From the NCBI GenBank assembly GCA_001899585.1, contig MKWE01000053.1, positions 55,842-95,830 on the forward strand: DNA of 39,989 nt. The letters are read 5' to 3'. The DNA comes from Rhodospirillales bacterium 70-18. GTDB lineage: Bacteria; Pseudomonadota; Alphaproteobacteria; Acetobacterales; Acetobacteraceae. Below, piece by piece: positions 1 to 7,026 of this stretch. Under the pieces are notes generated by a model. The model saw only the letters and a program-made list of their open reading frames with translations. It ran no database searches and was not told the origin of the DNA. A program made the translations under genes and the position numbers. Numbering within the stretch: position 1 is the first letter of the stretch; each line of letters begins with the position of its first letter.

Positions 1-57
1 GATGAGCAGGCCACAGAGCAGCAGCCGGGCGGGGGGCAGGACGGGGCGGAGGGTCAT
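1..57 (-). CDS. N-terminus of an exported protein or lipoprotein (partial)
   Basis: Only the first 19 codons are inside the window: an ATG at 57 reading leftward gives a short N-terminus with Arg at positions 4 and 11 followed by a Leu-rich hydrophobic run (LLLCGLLI). That is the layout of a signal peptide, and the Cys could belong to a lipobox, but the cleavage region lies outside. It follows suhB by 59 nt on the same strand and could be the last gene of the epmB-efp-suhB unit. The family cannot be named from what is visible. Confidence 0.45.
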   Translation of the reverse strand, partial: MTLRPVLPPARLLLCGLLI

Positions 58-116
58 GTGCGGCGCACCCTACAAGACGCGCCGCCCCTGCTCAATCTAG
101 AGTGTCGGAAAGCGGC

Positions 117-962
117 TCAGCCCGCCGATTGCCGGCTGGCCGCCGCCGCCACGCCGTCGGCCACCGCGTCGCGCAGCATCGGGTGCATATGCGGGTTGGC
201 CGCCACCACGTCGCCGTTCGCCATCGGGTCGCCGCCATGCGGGTCGGTGGCATAGCCGCCGGCCTCGCGCACGATCAGCAGCCCGGCCGCCATGTCCCAC
301 GGCTTCAGGCCAAGCTCCCAGAAGCCCTCGTAGCGCCCGGCGGCGACCCAGGCGAGGTCCAGCGCCGCCGCGCCGAAGCGGCGGATGCCGGCGACCTGCG
401 GCATCAGCGTGCCGAGCGTGCGGGCGAAGGCTAGCCGCCGCCCGGCGCTGACGGCCGCGAACGGGATGCCGGTGGCGAACATCGCCTCCTTCGGGTCGCG
501 CCGCGCGGAGACGCGCAGCCGCCGCTCGTTCAGGTAGGCGCCGGCGCCCTTTTCGGCCCAGAACATCTCGTCCACCGCCGGGGCGTAGACCAGGCCGGCG
601 GCCAGCTCGGCGCTGCCATCGTCCAGCCGCCGCTCCAGCCCGATGCTGATCGCCCAGTGCGGGATGCCGTGCAGGAAGTTGCTGGTGCCGTCCAGCGGGT
701 CCACCACCCAGCGCCAGGCCCAGTTGTCGCTGCCATGCGCGCCGGATTCCTCCATCAGCAGCGCATAGCCCGGCCGCGCCTTCACGAGGTCCTCGCGCAG
801 CGACTGCTCGGCGCGCAAATCGGCCTGGCTGACGAAGTCGCCCGGGCCCTTCACGCTGACCTGGAGCTGCTCCACCTCGGCGAAGTCGCGCAGCAGCCGC
901 TTGGCGGCCCGCTGGGCGGCGTTCTGCATCACCGTCATGTGGGGGGAGAGGCGCTGTGCCAT
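117..962 (-). CDS. suhB: Inositol monophosphatase family protein (SuhB-like)
   Basis: A 281-residue Mg2+-dependent phosphatase of the inositol-monophosphatase family. Visible motifs are the acidic pair EE at 71-72, the metal-binding signature DPLDGTSNF at 88-96, and the C-terminal WD metal motif in LKPWDMAAG. Members dephosphorylate inositol-1-phosphate or related sugar phosphates; SuhB in E. coli also acts in rRNA antitermination, and which role applies here cannot be told. The ATG at 962 gives the N-terminus MAQRLSPHMTVM; the internal Met residues at 9 and 12 are possible later starts. It starts 4 nt after the efp stop codon, so co-transcription with efp is very likely. Confidence 0.9.
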   Translation of the reverse strand: MAQRLSPHMTVMQNAAQRAAKRLLRDFAEVEQLQVSVKGPGDFVSQADLRAEQSLREDLVKARPGYALLMEESGAHGSDNWAWRWVVDPLDGTSNFLHGIPHWAISIGLERRLDDGSAELAAGLVYAPAVDEMFWAEKGAGAYLNERRLRVSARRDPKEAMFATGIPFAAVSAGRRLAFARTLGTLMPQVAGIRRFGAAALDLAWVAAGRYEGFWELGLKPWDMAAGLLIVREAGGYATDPHGGDPMANGDVVAANPHMHPMLRDAVADGVAAAASRQSAG

Positions 963-966
963 GGGG

Positions 967-1533
967 CTAGCCCTTGAACCGCTCCACGTAGCTGGCGTCG
1001 TCGGTGCGCACGACGATCTTCTCGCCGGATTCCACGAAGGGCGGTACCGAGGTCTTGACGCCGTTGGACAGCATCGCCGGCTTGTAGGAGCTGGCGGCGG
1101 TCTGGCCCTTCACCACCGGATCGGCCTCCACCACTTCCAGCACCACGGTGGGCGGCAGGTGGATGCCCACCGGATCGCCCTCCACCAGGTCCACTTCCAC
1201 GGTCATGTTGTCCTGCAGGAACGGCGCGAGCTCGCCCAGGATGTCCACCGGGATCATCGCCTGCTCGAAGGTCTCGGGATCCATCAGCACCAGGTTGTCG
1301 CCGTCGGTGTAGGAGTAGGTGTACTCCTTCTGGTCGGTCTGCAGCCGCTCCACCGTGTCGGCGGTGCGCCAGCGCTCGTTGGTCTTGTTGCCGGTCTTGA
1401 GGTTGCGCATCTCGACCTGGATGAACGCACCGCCCTTGCCGGGGGTGATGATCTGCTGCTTCAGCACGGTCCAGCGCTGGCCATCGTGCTCGATCACCTG
1501 GCCGGCACGGATCAGGTTCGCCTGCTGCTTCAT
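967..1533 (-). CDS. efp: Translation elongation factor P
   Basis: A 188-residue protein, the usual EF-P length, with the three-domain EF-P pattern. EF-P binds between the P and E sites and promotes peptide-bond formation at consecutive prolines. The modified lysine is visible at position 33 in the loop TPGKGGAF, matching the Lys34 loop of E. coli EF-P that receives beta-lysine. The genes for that modification lie next to it: epmB 49 nt upstream on the same strand and epmA at 4452. The C-terminal domain ends in VRTDDASYVERFKG. The start is the ATG at 1533; a longer reading into the epmB tail has no family similarity. suhB follows after 4 nt. Confidence 0.97.
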   Translation of the reverse strand: MKQQANLIRAGQVIEHDGQRWTVLKQQIITPGKGGAFIQVEMRNLKTGNKTNERWRTADTVERLQTDQKEYTYSYTDGDNLVLMDPETFEQAMIPVDILGELAPFLQDNMTVEVDLVEGDPVGIHLPPTVVLEVVEADPVVKGQTAASSYKPAMLSNGVKTSVPPFVESGEKIVVRTDDASYVERFKG

Positions 1534-1582
1534 CGGATTCTCGCGGGAAATTTCAAAGAGGGGTGGACGGAAGGGCCGGTGT

Positions 1583-2656
1583 CTAGACCGTGCGGGGCGG
1601 ATCGGCAAGCGCGTGGCGCTCGCCCCAGGGGTCGCGGACGTGGCGGTCGCCGTCCAGGTAGTCCGGCCCGAGCGGCACCTTGCCGTGGCCGCCGGCGATG
1701 TCCAGCACATAGGTGGGCCAGGCGAGCCCGGTGACGCGCCCGCGCAGGGCGGCCAGCAGGCGGCGGCCTTCCGCGATCGGCACGTGGAAGCGGGCGGTGC
1801 CGGGGGCGGGGTCGAGCTGGTGCAGGTAGTAGGGTTTCACGCGGGCGGCGAGCATGGCGCGGAGCAGGTCTTCAAGGGCTTGGGCGCTGTCGTTCACGCC
1901 GCGCAGCAGCACGGACTGGCCCAGCACCGGCACCGCGCGGCGCTGCACGCGCAGCAGGGCGGCACGCGCGCCCTCGGTGAATTCGCGCGCGTGGTTGGCG
2001 TGCACCACCAGCCAGATCGGCGTCTGGCGTTCCAGCGTGGCGGCCAGTTCATCGGTCAGCCGGCCAGGGTCGGCCACGGGCACGCGGCTGTGCAGGCGGA
2101 TGGTGTGCACATGCGGCATGCTGGCCAGCGCGTCCATGATGGCGCCGAGCCGGCGGGGCGAGAGCATCAGCGGGTCGCCGCCGGTCAGGATCACCTCGCC
2201 GATGGCCGGGTGGGCGCGCAGCCAGTCCAGTGCCGCGGCCAGTTCGGCGTCGTTCAGCAGGCCGCCATCGGGGCCGACATGCTCGCGGCGGAAGCAGAAC
2301 CGGCAATAGACCGGGCAGACCAGCAGCGGCTTGAGCAGCGCGCGGTCGGGGTAGCGGTGCACGATGCCCTTCACCGGGCTCAGCGCGTCGTCGCCGATCG
2401 GGTCGGCCAGTTCGTGCGGGGCGGTGCGCAGTTCGGCGGGGTCGGGGATGAACTGGCGGCCGATCGGGTCGCCGGGGGTTTCGATCAGCGCCCGCATCGC
2501 CGGGGTGATGGCCACCGCGTAGCGCGACTCCACCGCGTCCAGCGCCGCGCGGGCCGCGGCGGGTGCGAGGCCGGCGGCGACCAGGGCGGCCCCGTCGCGC
2601 AGCGTGGCGGGGTGGTCGGGAGGGAGGGCGTCGGGCATGATGGGCGGTGTAGTCAT
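1583..2656 (-). CDS. epmB: EF-P (R)-beta-lysine-forming lysine 2,3-aminomutase (EpmB)
   Basis: A 357-residue radical-SAM/PLP enzyme of the KamA/EpmB family that converts L-lysine to (R)-beta-lysine for EF-P modification. The 4Fe-4S/SAM motif CxxxCxxC is at Cys114, Cys118 and Cys121 (CPVYCRFC), the GGD segment at 159-161, and the PLP lysine is probably Lys326 in AGGHGKVPLG. The short length, lacking the C-terminal oligomerisation region of catabolic KamA, and the efp neighbour favour EpmB over a catabolic aminomutase. The start at 2656 is preceded by a G-rich stretch acting as a ribosome site. It is divergent from the CDF gene across 87 nt, which should hold the operon promoter. Confidence 0.93.
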   Translation of the reverse strand: MTTPPIMPDALPPDHPATLRDGAALVAAGLAPAAARAALDAVESRYAVAITPAMRALIETPGDPIGRQFIPDPAELRTAPHELADPIGDDALSPVKGIVHRYPDRALLKPLLVCPVYCRFCFRREHVGPDGGLLNDAELAAALDWLRAHPAIGEVILTGGDPLMLSPRRLGAIMDALASMPHVHTIRLHSRVPVADPGRLTDELAATLERQTPIWLVVHANHAREFTEGARAALLRVQRRAVPVLGQSVLLRGVNDSAQALEDLLRAMLAARVKPYYLHQLDPAPGTARFHVPIAEGRRLLAALRGRVTGLAWPTYVLDIAGGHGKVPLGPDYLDGDRHVRDPWGERHALADPPRTV

Positions 2657-2743
2657 CGCGCCCCCCGGCGGCAACCGGCGACCGGGAAGGGGAGCCATGC
2701 CCGGCCCCTGGTGGCCCGGCCGACGGCCTTGAACGGAGGGGAC

Positions 2744-3325
2744 ATGAACGCGGACCTGCGCCGGGTGGTGATTATCGTCGCGCTGCTCAACGCGGCCTAT
2801 TTCGCGGTCGAGTTCACGGTCGCCCGCGCGATCGGCTCGGTGTCGCTGTTCGCCGACAGCGTGGACTTCCTGGAGGACGCCTCGGTGAACCTGCTGATCG
2901 CGGTGGCGCTCGGCTGGGGGGCGGCGAACCGGGCGCGCCTCGGCATGGCGCTGGCCGGCATCCTGCTGGTGCCAGGCATCGCCACGCTGTGGACCGCCTG
3001 GCAGAAGCTGCTGTCGCCGGTGCCGCCGGCGCATCTGGCACTATCGCTGACTGGCGCCGGCGCGTTGGCCGTCAACGTCGGCTGCGCCTTCATGCTGGCC
3101 CGGGTGCGCGCGCATAGCGGCAGCCTGACCCGCGCCGCGTTCCTCTCGGCGCGCAACGACGCGCTGGCCAATATCGCCATCATCGCCGCCGGTTTCGCCA
3201 CCGCCTATGCCGGCTCGGCCTGGCCCGACCTGGCGGTGGGGCTGGGCATCGCGGTGCTCAACGCCGACGCCGCGCGCGAGGTCTGGTCCGCCGCGCGCGC
3301 CGAGCACGCCGCGGCACGGAGCTGA
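2744..3325 (+). CDS. Cation diffusion facilitator-like membrane protein lacking the cytoplasmic domain
   Basis: A 193-residue protein with about six hydrophobic helices (roughly 8-28, 47-62, 67-87, 98-120, 138-157, 161-180) and no cytoplasmic C-terminal domain, so only the transmembrane part of the CDF fold is present. CDF proteins exchange divalent metals for protons. TM2 keeps the DxxxD pair (Asp41, Asp45 in SVDFLEDASVN). In TM5 the usual HxxxD reads SARND (135-139), so the His is Ser and only Asp139 remains. The metal therefore cannot be inferred, and altered specificity or loss of transport is possible. A strong site GGAGGG at 2735-2740 precedes the ATG at 2744. It is divergent from epmB. 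Confidence 0.75.
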   Translation: MNADLRRVVIIVALLNAAYFAVEFTVARAIGSVSLFADSVDFLEDASVNLLIAVALGWGAANRARLGMALAGILLVPGIATLWTAWQKLLSPVPPAHLALSLTGAGALAVNVGCAFMLARVRAHSGSLTRAAFLSARNDALANIAIIAAGFATAYAGSAWPDLAVGLGIAVLNADAAREVWSAARAEHAAARS

Positions 3326-3591
3326 GCGCGCGCGCGGCGAGCTGCCCCGCCGGTCCGCCTGGGCTACCGGAGCGCCGGCCGCCCGCGGCGTCTCGCAAGG
3401 TTATGGGATGGTCAGGCAGGTGGGATGGTCAGGCAGGTGGGTGTCGGGCATGGTCCGCGCCGTCTGGCGCGACATGGTCACCGATAGAAGCGGCTATCTT
3501 GCCCCAGTTCATTGTTTGATCGCGTGATTCGGGCCTCCGGTGATCCTGCCGTCGGTCGTCACGCCCTGGCCGCCGCAGGGAAGGGGGAGCC
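3326..3591. other. Intergenic region between CDF and phzF genes
   Basis: This 266-nt gap has no convincing gene. Its first part is GC-rich; a 17-bp tandem duplication lies at 3404-3437 and the hexamer ATGGTC recurs four times at 3408-3479. The stretch from about 3483 to 3530 is noticeably richer in A/T and is the likeliest place for the phzF-epmA promoter, although I cannot identify a clean -35/-10 pair. A ribosome site (AAGGGGG, just before 3592) serves phzF. Confidence 0.5.
3404..3441. repeat. 17-bp tandem duplication
   Basis: The 17-bp unit TGGGATGGTCAGGCAGG occurs twice head to tail (3404-3420 and 3421-3437) without mismatch, followed by a partial third start (TGGG). It lies 150-190 bp upstream of phzF. 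It may be replication slippage or a pair of binding sites. Confidence 0.9.
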
Positions 3592-4455
3592 ATGCCCGAC
3601 TACAGCTATATCCTCGCCGACGTGTTCACCAGCCGCGCCTATGGCGGCAATCCGCTCGCCGTGCTGCCCGACGCCGCCGGGCTGGACGGGGTGCAGATGC
3701 AGGCCATTACCCGCGAGTTCAACCTCTCGGAGACCACCTTCGTCACGCCCGGCAGCGCCGCCGGCCGTTTCGCGGTGCGTATCTTCACCCCTGGCGGCGA
3801 ATTGCCCTTCGCCGGCCACCCCACTGTCGGCACCGCGCTGGTGCTGCGCTATCTTGGCCGCACCGCCGGGCCCGAGATCGTGCTGGAACTCGGCGTCGGC
3901 CCGGTGCGGGTCGAGTTCGGCGACGGCAACAACGCCACTTTCTTCCGCGAAGGCCCCGCCGAGGCCGAGATGCTGCCCGACCTGCGCGCCGGCATCGGCG
4001 AGGCGATCGGCCAGCCACTCGCCGGCGACCCGTGGCAGGCCAGCTACGGCACGCCCTTCGTGATGGTGCCGCTGGCCGACCGCGCCGCCGTCTCCGCCGC
4101 GCGGCTGCGCAGCGATCTGTGGGAGGCGCTGGCGCCGCGGATGTGGCGCCCCAACGCCTATGTCTTCGCGCCCACCGGCCCGGACAGCCTGCGCGCCCGC
4201 ATGTTCTCCACCATCCTTGGCGTGCGCGAGGACCCGGCCACCGGCTCGGCCGCCGCCGCCCTGGTCGGCAGCCTGCCCCGGCCGGACGGCCATCACCGCG
4301 TCGCCATCGCCCAGGGGGTCGAGATGGGCCGCCCCAGCCTGATCCGCGCCAGCGTCACCCGGGCCGGTGGGGTCGTCACCGGCATTTCCATCGGCGGCGG
4401 CGCGGTGGTGGTGGGGGAGGGGCGCCTGCTGCGCCTGCCGGACACCGGGCAGTGA
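3592..4455 (+). CDS. PhzF-family isomerase/epimerase-like protein
   Basis: A 287-residue protein of the PhzF family, which shares the two-lobed diaminopimelate epimerase fold. The N-terminus (YILADVFTSRAYGGNPLAV) and the segment NLSETTFV with the putative catalytic acid Glu47 (Glu45 in PhzF) are clear, as are the GHPTVGTA motif and the second-lobe DPATGSA motif. PhzF isomerises a dihydro-anthranilate in phenazine synthesis, but most family members sit outside phenazine clusters and have unknown substrates. No other phenazine gene is present, so that role is not supported. The stop overlaps the GTG start of epmA by 4 nt, implying translational coupling. ATG at 3592 with an AAGGGGG ribosome site. 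Confidence 0.88.
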   Translation: MPDYSYILADVFTSRAYGGNPLAVLPDAAGLDGVQMQAITREFNLSETTFVTPGSAAGRFAVRIFTPGGELPFAGHPTVGTALVLRYLGRTAGPEIVLELGVGPVRVEFGDGNNATFFREGPAEAEMLPDLRAGIGEAIGQPLAGDPWQASYGTPFVMVPLADRAAVSAARLRSDLWEALAPRMWRPNAYVFAPTGPDSLRARMFSTILGVREDPATGSAAAALVGSLPRPDGHHRVAIAQGVEMGRPSLIRASVTRAGGVVTGISIGGGAVVVGEGRLLRLPDTGQ

Positions 4456-5441
4456 GCTGGCGGAACCTGCCGGACCGGCTGCCCTTCCTGCGGCGGCGCG
4501 GTCTTTTGACGGCAGGCACCCGCGCCTTCTTCACGGCGCGCGGCTACACCGAGGTGGAAACCCCCTACGCGGTGCCGGCGCCGGGCGAGGAGGTGCATCT
4601 GGCCAGCTTCCGCACCCGCCGGCTGCGCCCGGACGGCAGCGGCCAGGATCTGTGGCTGCACACCAGCCCGGAATTCGCCATGAAGAAGCTGCTGGCCGGC
4701 GGCGCCGGGCGGATTTTCCAGTTCGCCCGCGTTTGGCGCAACGGCGAGGGCAGCGACCTGCACGCCCCCGAGTTCACCATGCTGGAATGGTATCGCCCGG
4801 GCGGCACCCTGGCCGACCTGATGGACGAGACCGAGGCGCTGCTGCGCGCCGTGCTGCCGCCGGTGGTCACCTGTCGCGGCCTCACCGTGGACCTCGCGCG
4901 GTTCGAGCGGCTGACGGTGGCCGAGGCGTTCGCCCGCCATGTCGGCGCCGACCTGCTGGCCACCGCCGACGATGCGCCCGCCCTGGCCGCCCAGGCCGGG
5001 ACAAGATTGCGTGAGGGCGAGGGCTGGGAGGACCTGTTCTTCCGCCTGCTGCTGGAGCGTGTGGAGCCGGCGATCGGCCGCACCCACCCCACCTTCCTGA
5101 CCCACTGGCCGGCCGCCCAGGCCGCCCTGGCCCGCCGCGACCCGGCCGACCCGCGCGTGGCCGAGCGGTTCGAACTGTTCGCCTGCGGCATGGAACTGGC
5201 CAACGCTTTCGCCGAGCTCACGGATGCGGCCGAGCAGCGCAGCCGCTTCATCGCCGACCGCGCCCGCCGCCACGCGCTGTATGGCGGGCCGGACTGGGAA
5301 ATGGACGAGGATTTCCTGGCCGCGCTGGCCGCCGGCCTGCCGGACTGCGCCGGCATCGCGCTGGGTTTCGACCGGCTGGCCATGCTGGCCGGCGGCGCCG
5401 ACCGGATCGAGCAGGTGCTGTGGCTGCCTCCTCAAGATTGA
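4452..5441 (+). CDS. epmA: EF-P--(R)-beta-lysine ligase (EpmA/PoxA/GenX)
   Basis: A 329-residue class II lysyl-tRNA-synthetase paralogue without the N-terminal anticodon-binding domain. It activates (R)-beta-lysine with ATP and joins it to the conserved lysine of EF-P. The catalytic-core signatures are visible: LHTSPEFAMKKLL near residue 72, motif 2 with FQFARVWRNGE followed by HAPEFTMLEWYR, the FELFACGMELANAF block, and motif 3 GIALGFDRLAML near 302. Length and lack of the anticodon domain distinguish it from LysS. It starts at a GTG inside the phzF stop (GTGA overlap). It completes the EF-P modification pair with epmB; the EF-P hydroxylase EpmC is not in the window. Confidence 0.95.
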   Translation: MSWRNLPDRLPFLRRRGLLTAGTRAFFTARGYTEVETPYAVPAPGEEVHLASFRTRRLRPDGSGQDLWLHTSPEFAMKKLLAGGAGRIFQFARVWRNGEGSDLHAPEFTMLEWYRPGGTLADLMDETEALLRAVLPPVVTCRGLTVDLARFERLTVAEAFARHVGADLLATADDAPALAAQAGTRLREGEGWEDLFFRLLLERVEPAIGRTHPTFLTHWPAAQAALARRDPADPRVAERFELFACGMELANAFAELTDAAEQRSRFIADRARRHALYGGPDWEMDEDFLAALAAGLPDCAGIALGFDRLAMLAGGADRIEQVLWLPPQD

Positions 5442-5458
5442 CATAATCACCATATAAA
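5438..5458 (+). promoter_or_regulatory. AT-rich promoter-like patch before the tandem lipoproteins
   Basis: A sharply AT-rich stretch in a GC-rich surrounding, containing TTGACA (5438-5443, overlapping the epmA stop) and TATAAA (5453-5458). The two hexamers are only 9 bp apart, too close for one sigma70 promoter, so they may belong to different promoters or a different sigma factor. A ribosome site CGGAGG follows near 5470. Confidence 0.35.
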
Positions 5459-5482
5459 AGGCGCAAATCGGAGGTTCCCCGC

Positions 5483-5854
5483 ATGCGCCCGATCATGATG
5501 CTGCTCGCCGCCCCGCTGCTGCTGGCGGCCTGTGCCACGAGCGGCGCTGCCGAGGCCAACGCCCGGCTCGCCGCCTATGTCGGCATGTCCGAGGCGGATC
5601 TGGTCCGTTCCGTCGGTGCCCCCACCAGCACGAGCGCCAGTGGCGAGCACAAATACCTCGCCTATAACCGCACCAAGTCGGAGTGGGAGCAGGCGTCGCC
5701 GTTCAACCGCAACCCGCCGCAGCTGCTCGGCCTGGACTATAACGGCCTGCCGCCGCGGCTGCTGGTGTGGTCGTGCGAGACCACGTTCGACATCGTCGGC
5801 GGCAAGGTCGCCGGCGCCAGCCAGCGCGGCAATTATTGCGCCGGTACCGTCTAG
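5483..5854 (+). CDS. Small lipoprotein, BamE/SmpA-like, first of a tandem pair
   Basis: A 123-residue putative lipoprotein. The signal peptide [17 protein letters not shown] ends in a lipobox with Cys17. The mature part carries [30 protein letters not shown], which resembles the helix-turn-strand start of the SmpA/OmlA (BamE) fold. It ends in a conserved block, [13 protein letters not shown] then QRGNYC, with two Cys besides the lipid Cys that may form a disulfide. The next gene is a paralogue sharing both blocks. BamE is an accessory of the outer-membrane beta-barrel assembly machine, but the fold recurs in unrelated lipoproteins, so function is unassigned. A ribosome site CGGAGG precedes the ATG. 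Confidence 0.8.
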   Translation: MRPIMMLLAAPLLLAACATSGAAEANARLAAYVGMSEADLVRSVGAPTSTSASGEHKYLAYNRTKSEWEQASPFNRNPPQLLGLDYNGLPPRLLVWSCETTFDIVGGKVAGASQRGNYCAGTV

Positions 5855-6240
5855 TGCGGCACGCAGCGTTCCGCCGCCCGCTGCTGGCGTTGCTGCTGGC
5901 CGTGCCGCTGCTGCTCGCCGGTTGCGCCGATTACGGCCGCGCCGAGCGCGAGGCCCGGATGGCCGCCTTCGTCGGCGTGAGCGAGACCGACTTGATACGC
6001 CAGCTCGGCGTGCCGACCCGCACCGTGGACTCAGGCGGCCACCGCTTCCTCGCCTATGTGAAAAGCCAGGTCGAACTGGTGCCGGCCACGCCATTTTACG
6101 GCTTCGGGCCCGGCGGCTTCTACCCCTGGGGCTATGGCGGCGGCTTCCCGGCACATGCGGTGGAATGGCGCTGCGAGACCACGTTCGAACTGGTGGACGG
6201 CAAGGTCTTCGCCTGGTCGCAGCGCGGCAATTACTGCTGA
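5854..6240 (+). CDS. Small lipoprotein, BamE/SmpA-like, second of a tandem pair
   Basis: A 128-residue putative lipoprotein starting at a GTG that shares its first base with the TAG stop of the preceding gene (1-nt overlap), so translational coupling is likely. The signal peptide is followed by lipobox LLAGC (Cys at about 23). [30 protein letters not shown] and [14 protein letters not shown] then QRGNYC match the upstream paralogue block for block. The middle differs: here it is a Gly/Tyr/Phe-rich loop ([18 protein letters not shown]). A local gene duplication followed by divergence of the central loop is the simplest reading. Function unknown; outer-membrane or periplasmic location inferred. 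Confidence 0.78.
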   Translation: MRHAAFRRPLLALLLAVPLLLAGCADYGRAEREARMAAFVGVSETDLIRQLGVPTRTVDSGGHRFLAYVKSQVELVPATPFYGFGPGGFYPWGYGGGFPAHAVEWRCETTFELVDGKVFAWSQRGNYC

Positions 6241-6341
6241 GGGGAAAATTCGACCGCTCCGCGCATCTGCGTTCCTGTCCGGCCCGTAACGCCGGGGCAA
6301 GGGGACGCGTGGTGCGCCCCGGCGGAACAAGGAAGTCCCCG

Positions 6342-6956
6342 ATGAAGACCACAGTGATGATCCCGATGGCACTCTCGGCGCTGCTGCTGGCCGCCTGCTC
6401 GCAGGGCATGGCCGGCCAGGCCAGGATGGCGGACGGGAAAATGTCCGATTCCATGGCGATGGCCGACGCCAAGCCGGTGATGGTGGGCGGCCAGCCGATG
6501 TTTGCCGGCAAGGACATCGTCGACAACGCGGTGAACTCGGCCGATCACACCACCCTGGTCGCCGCCGTGAAGGCCGCCGGCCTGGTGGGCACGCTGAAGG
6601 GGCCGGGGCCGTTCACCGTGTTCGCGCCGACCAACGAGGCGTTCGGCGAACTGCCTGCCGGCACCGTGCCGACCCTACTGAAGCCGCAGAACAAGGCGAC
6701 GCTGACCAAGGTGCTGACCTACCACGTGGTGCCCGGCAAGCTCACCTTTGATGCCCTGCGGCAGATGGTTATGGCTCATAATGGGACAGCAGAGCTGACC
6801 ACTGTCGAAGGTGGCAAGCTGTTCGTGAAGATGAACGGTCCGCACAATATCGAGCTGGTCGACGCCAAGGGCGACGTGGCCCAGGTGACCACCTACGACG
6901 TGATCCAGTCCAACGGCGTGATCCAGGTGATCGACCGCGTGATGCTGCCGGGCTGA
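6342..6956 (+). CDS. Fasciclin (FAS1) domain lipoprotein with Met-rich linker
   Basis: A 204-residue protein with a lipoprotein signal peptide ending in LLLAAC (Cys19), a methionine-rich linker at about 22-55 (seven Met), and one FAS1 domain from about 57 to the end. FAS1 hallmarks are visible: [31 protein letters not shown] (H1) and [13 protein letters not shown] (H2), ending [15 protein letters not shown]1 domains mediate adhesion or protein-protein contacts outside the membrane; the substrate is not predictable. The Met-rich stretch could bind Cu(I) or be a flexible spacer (inference). A ribosome site AAGGAAG lies before the ATG. A strong hairpin follows 21 nt after the stop. Confidence 0.88.
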   Translation: MKTTVMIPMALSALLLAACSQGMAGQARMADGKMSDSMAMADAKPVMVGGQPMFAGKDIVDNAVNSADHTTLVAAVKAAGLVGTLKGPGPFTVFAPTNEAFGELPAGTVPTLLKPQNKATLTKVLTYHVVPGKLTFDALRQMVMAHNGTAELTTVEGGKLFVKMNGPHNIELVDAKGDVAQVTTYDVIQSNGVIQVIDRVMLPG

Positions 6957-6977
6957 TCGCCCGCCGCGCAGGCGGAT

Positions 6978-7011
6978 GGCGTCCTTCCCCGCACCGGCGG
7001 GGAGGGACGCC
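6978..7011. terminator. Bidirectional terminator hairpin between FAS1 gene and thiE
   Basis: A 15-bp stem (6978-6992 with 6997-7011, one G-U pair) closed by the 4-nt loop ACCG, placed between two convergent genes. On the plus strand it is followed by TTGCATT, a weak T tract. Position and stability support a terminator serving both genes. Confidence 0.75.
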
Positions 7012-7026
7012 TTGCATTCCGGGCGG

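Noticed and set aside
1583-2656. Catabolic lysine 2,3-aminomutase (KamA)
   Set aside because: No lysine-fermentation genes are near, and the short form next to efp with epmA in the window fits EpmB.
1319-3325. A 668-codon plus-strand frame reaching from the efp region into the CDF gene
   Set aside because: Only the last 193 codons, after a strong ribosome site at 2735, look like a protein; the rest is antisense to epmB and efp.
3592-4455. Phenazine biosynthesis cluster
   Set aside because: Only a PhzF-family gene is present; no phzA/B, D, E or G homologue is nearby.
3540-5441. A 633-codon frame giving epmA a long N-terminal extension
   Set aside because: The extra part is an alternate frame of phzF, Arg-rich and featureless; EpmA of normal length begins at GTG 4452.
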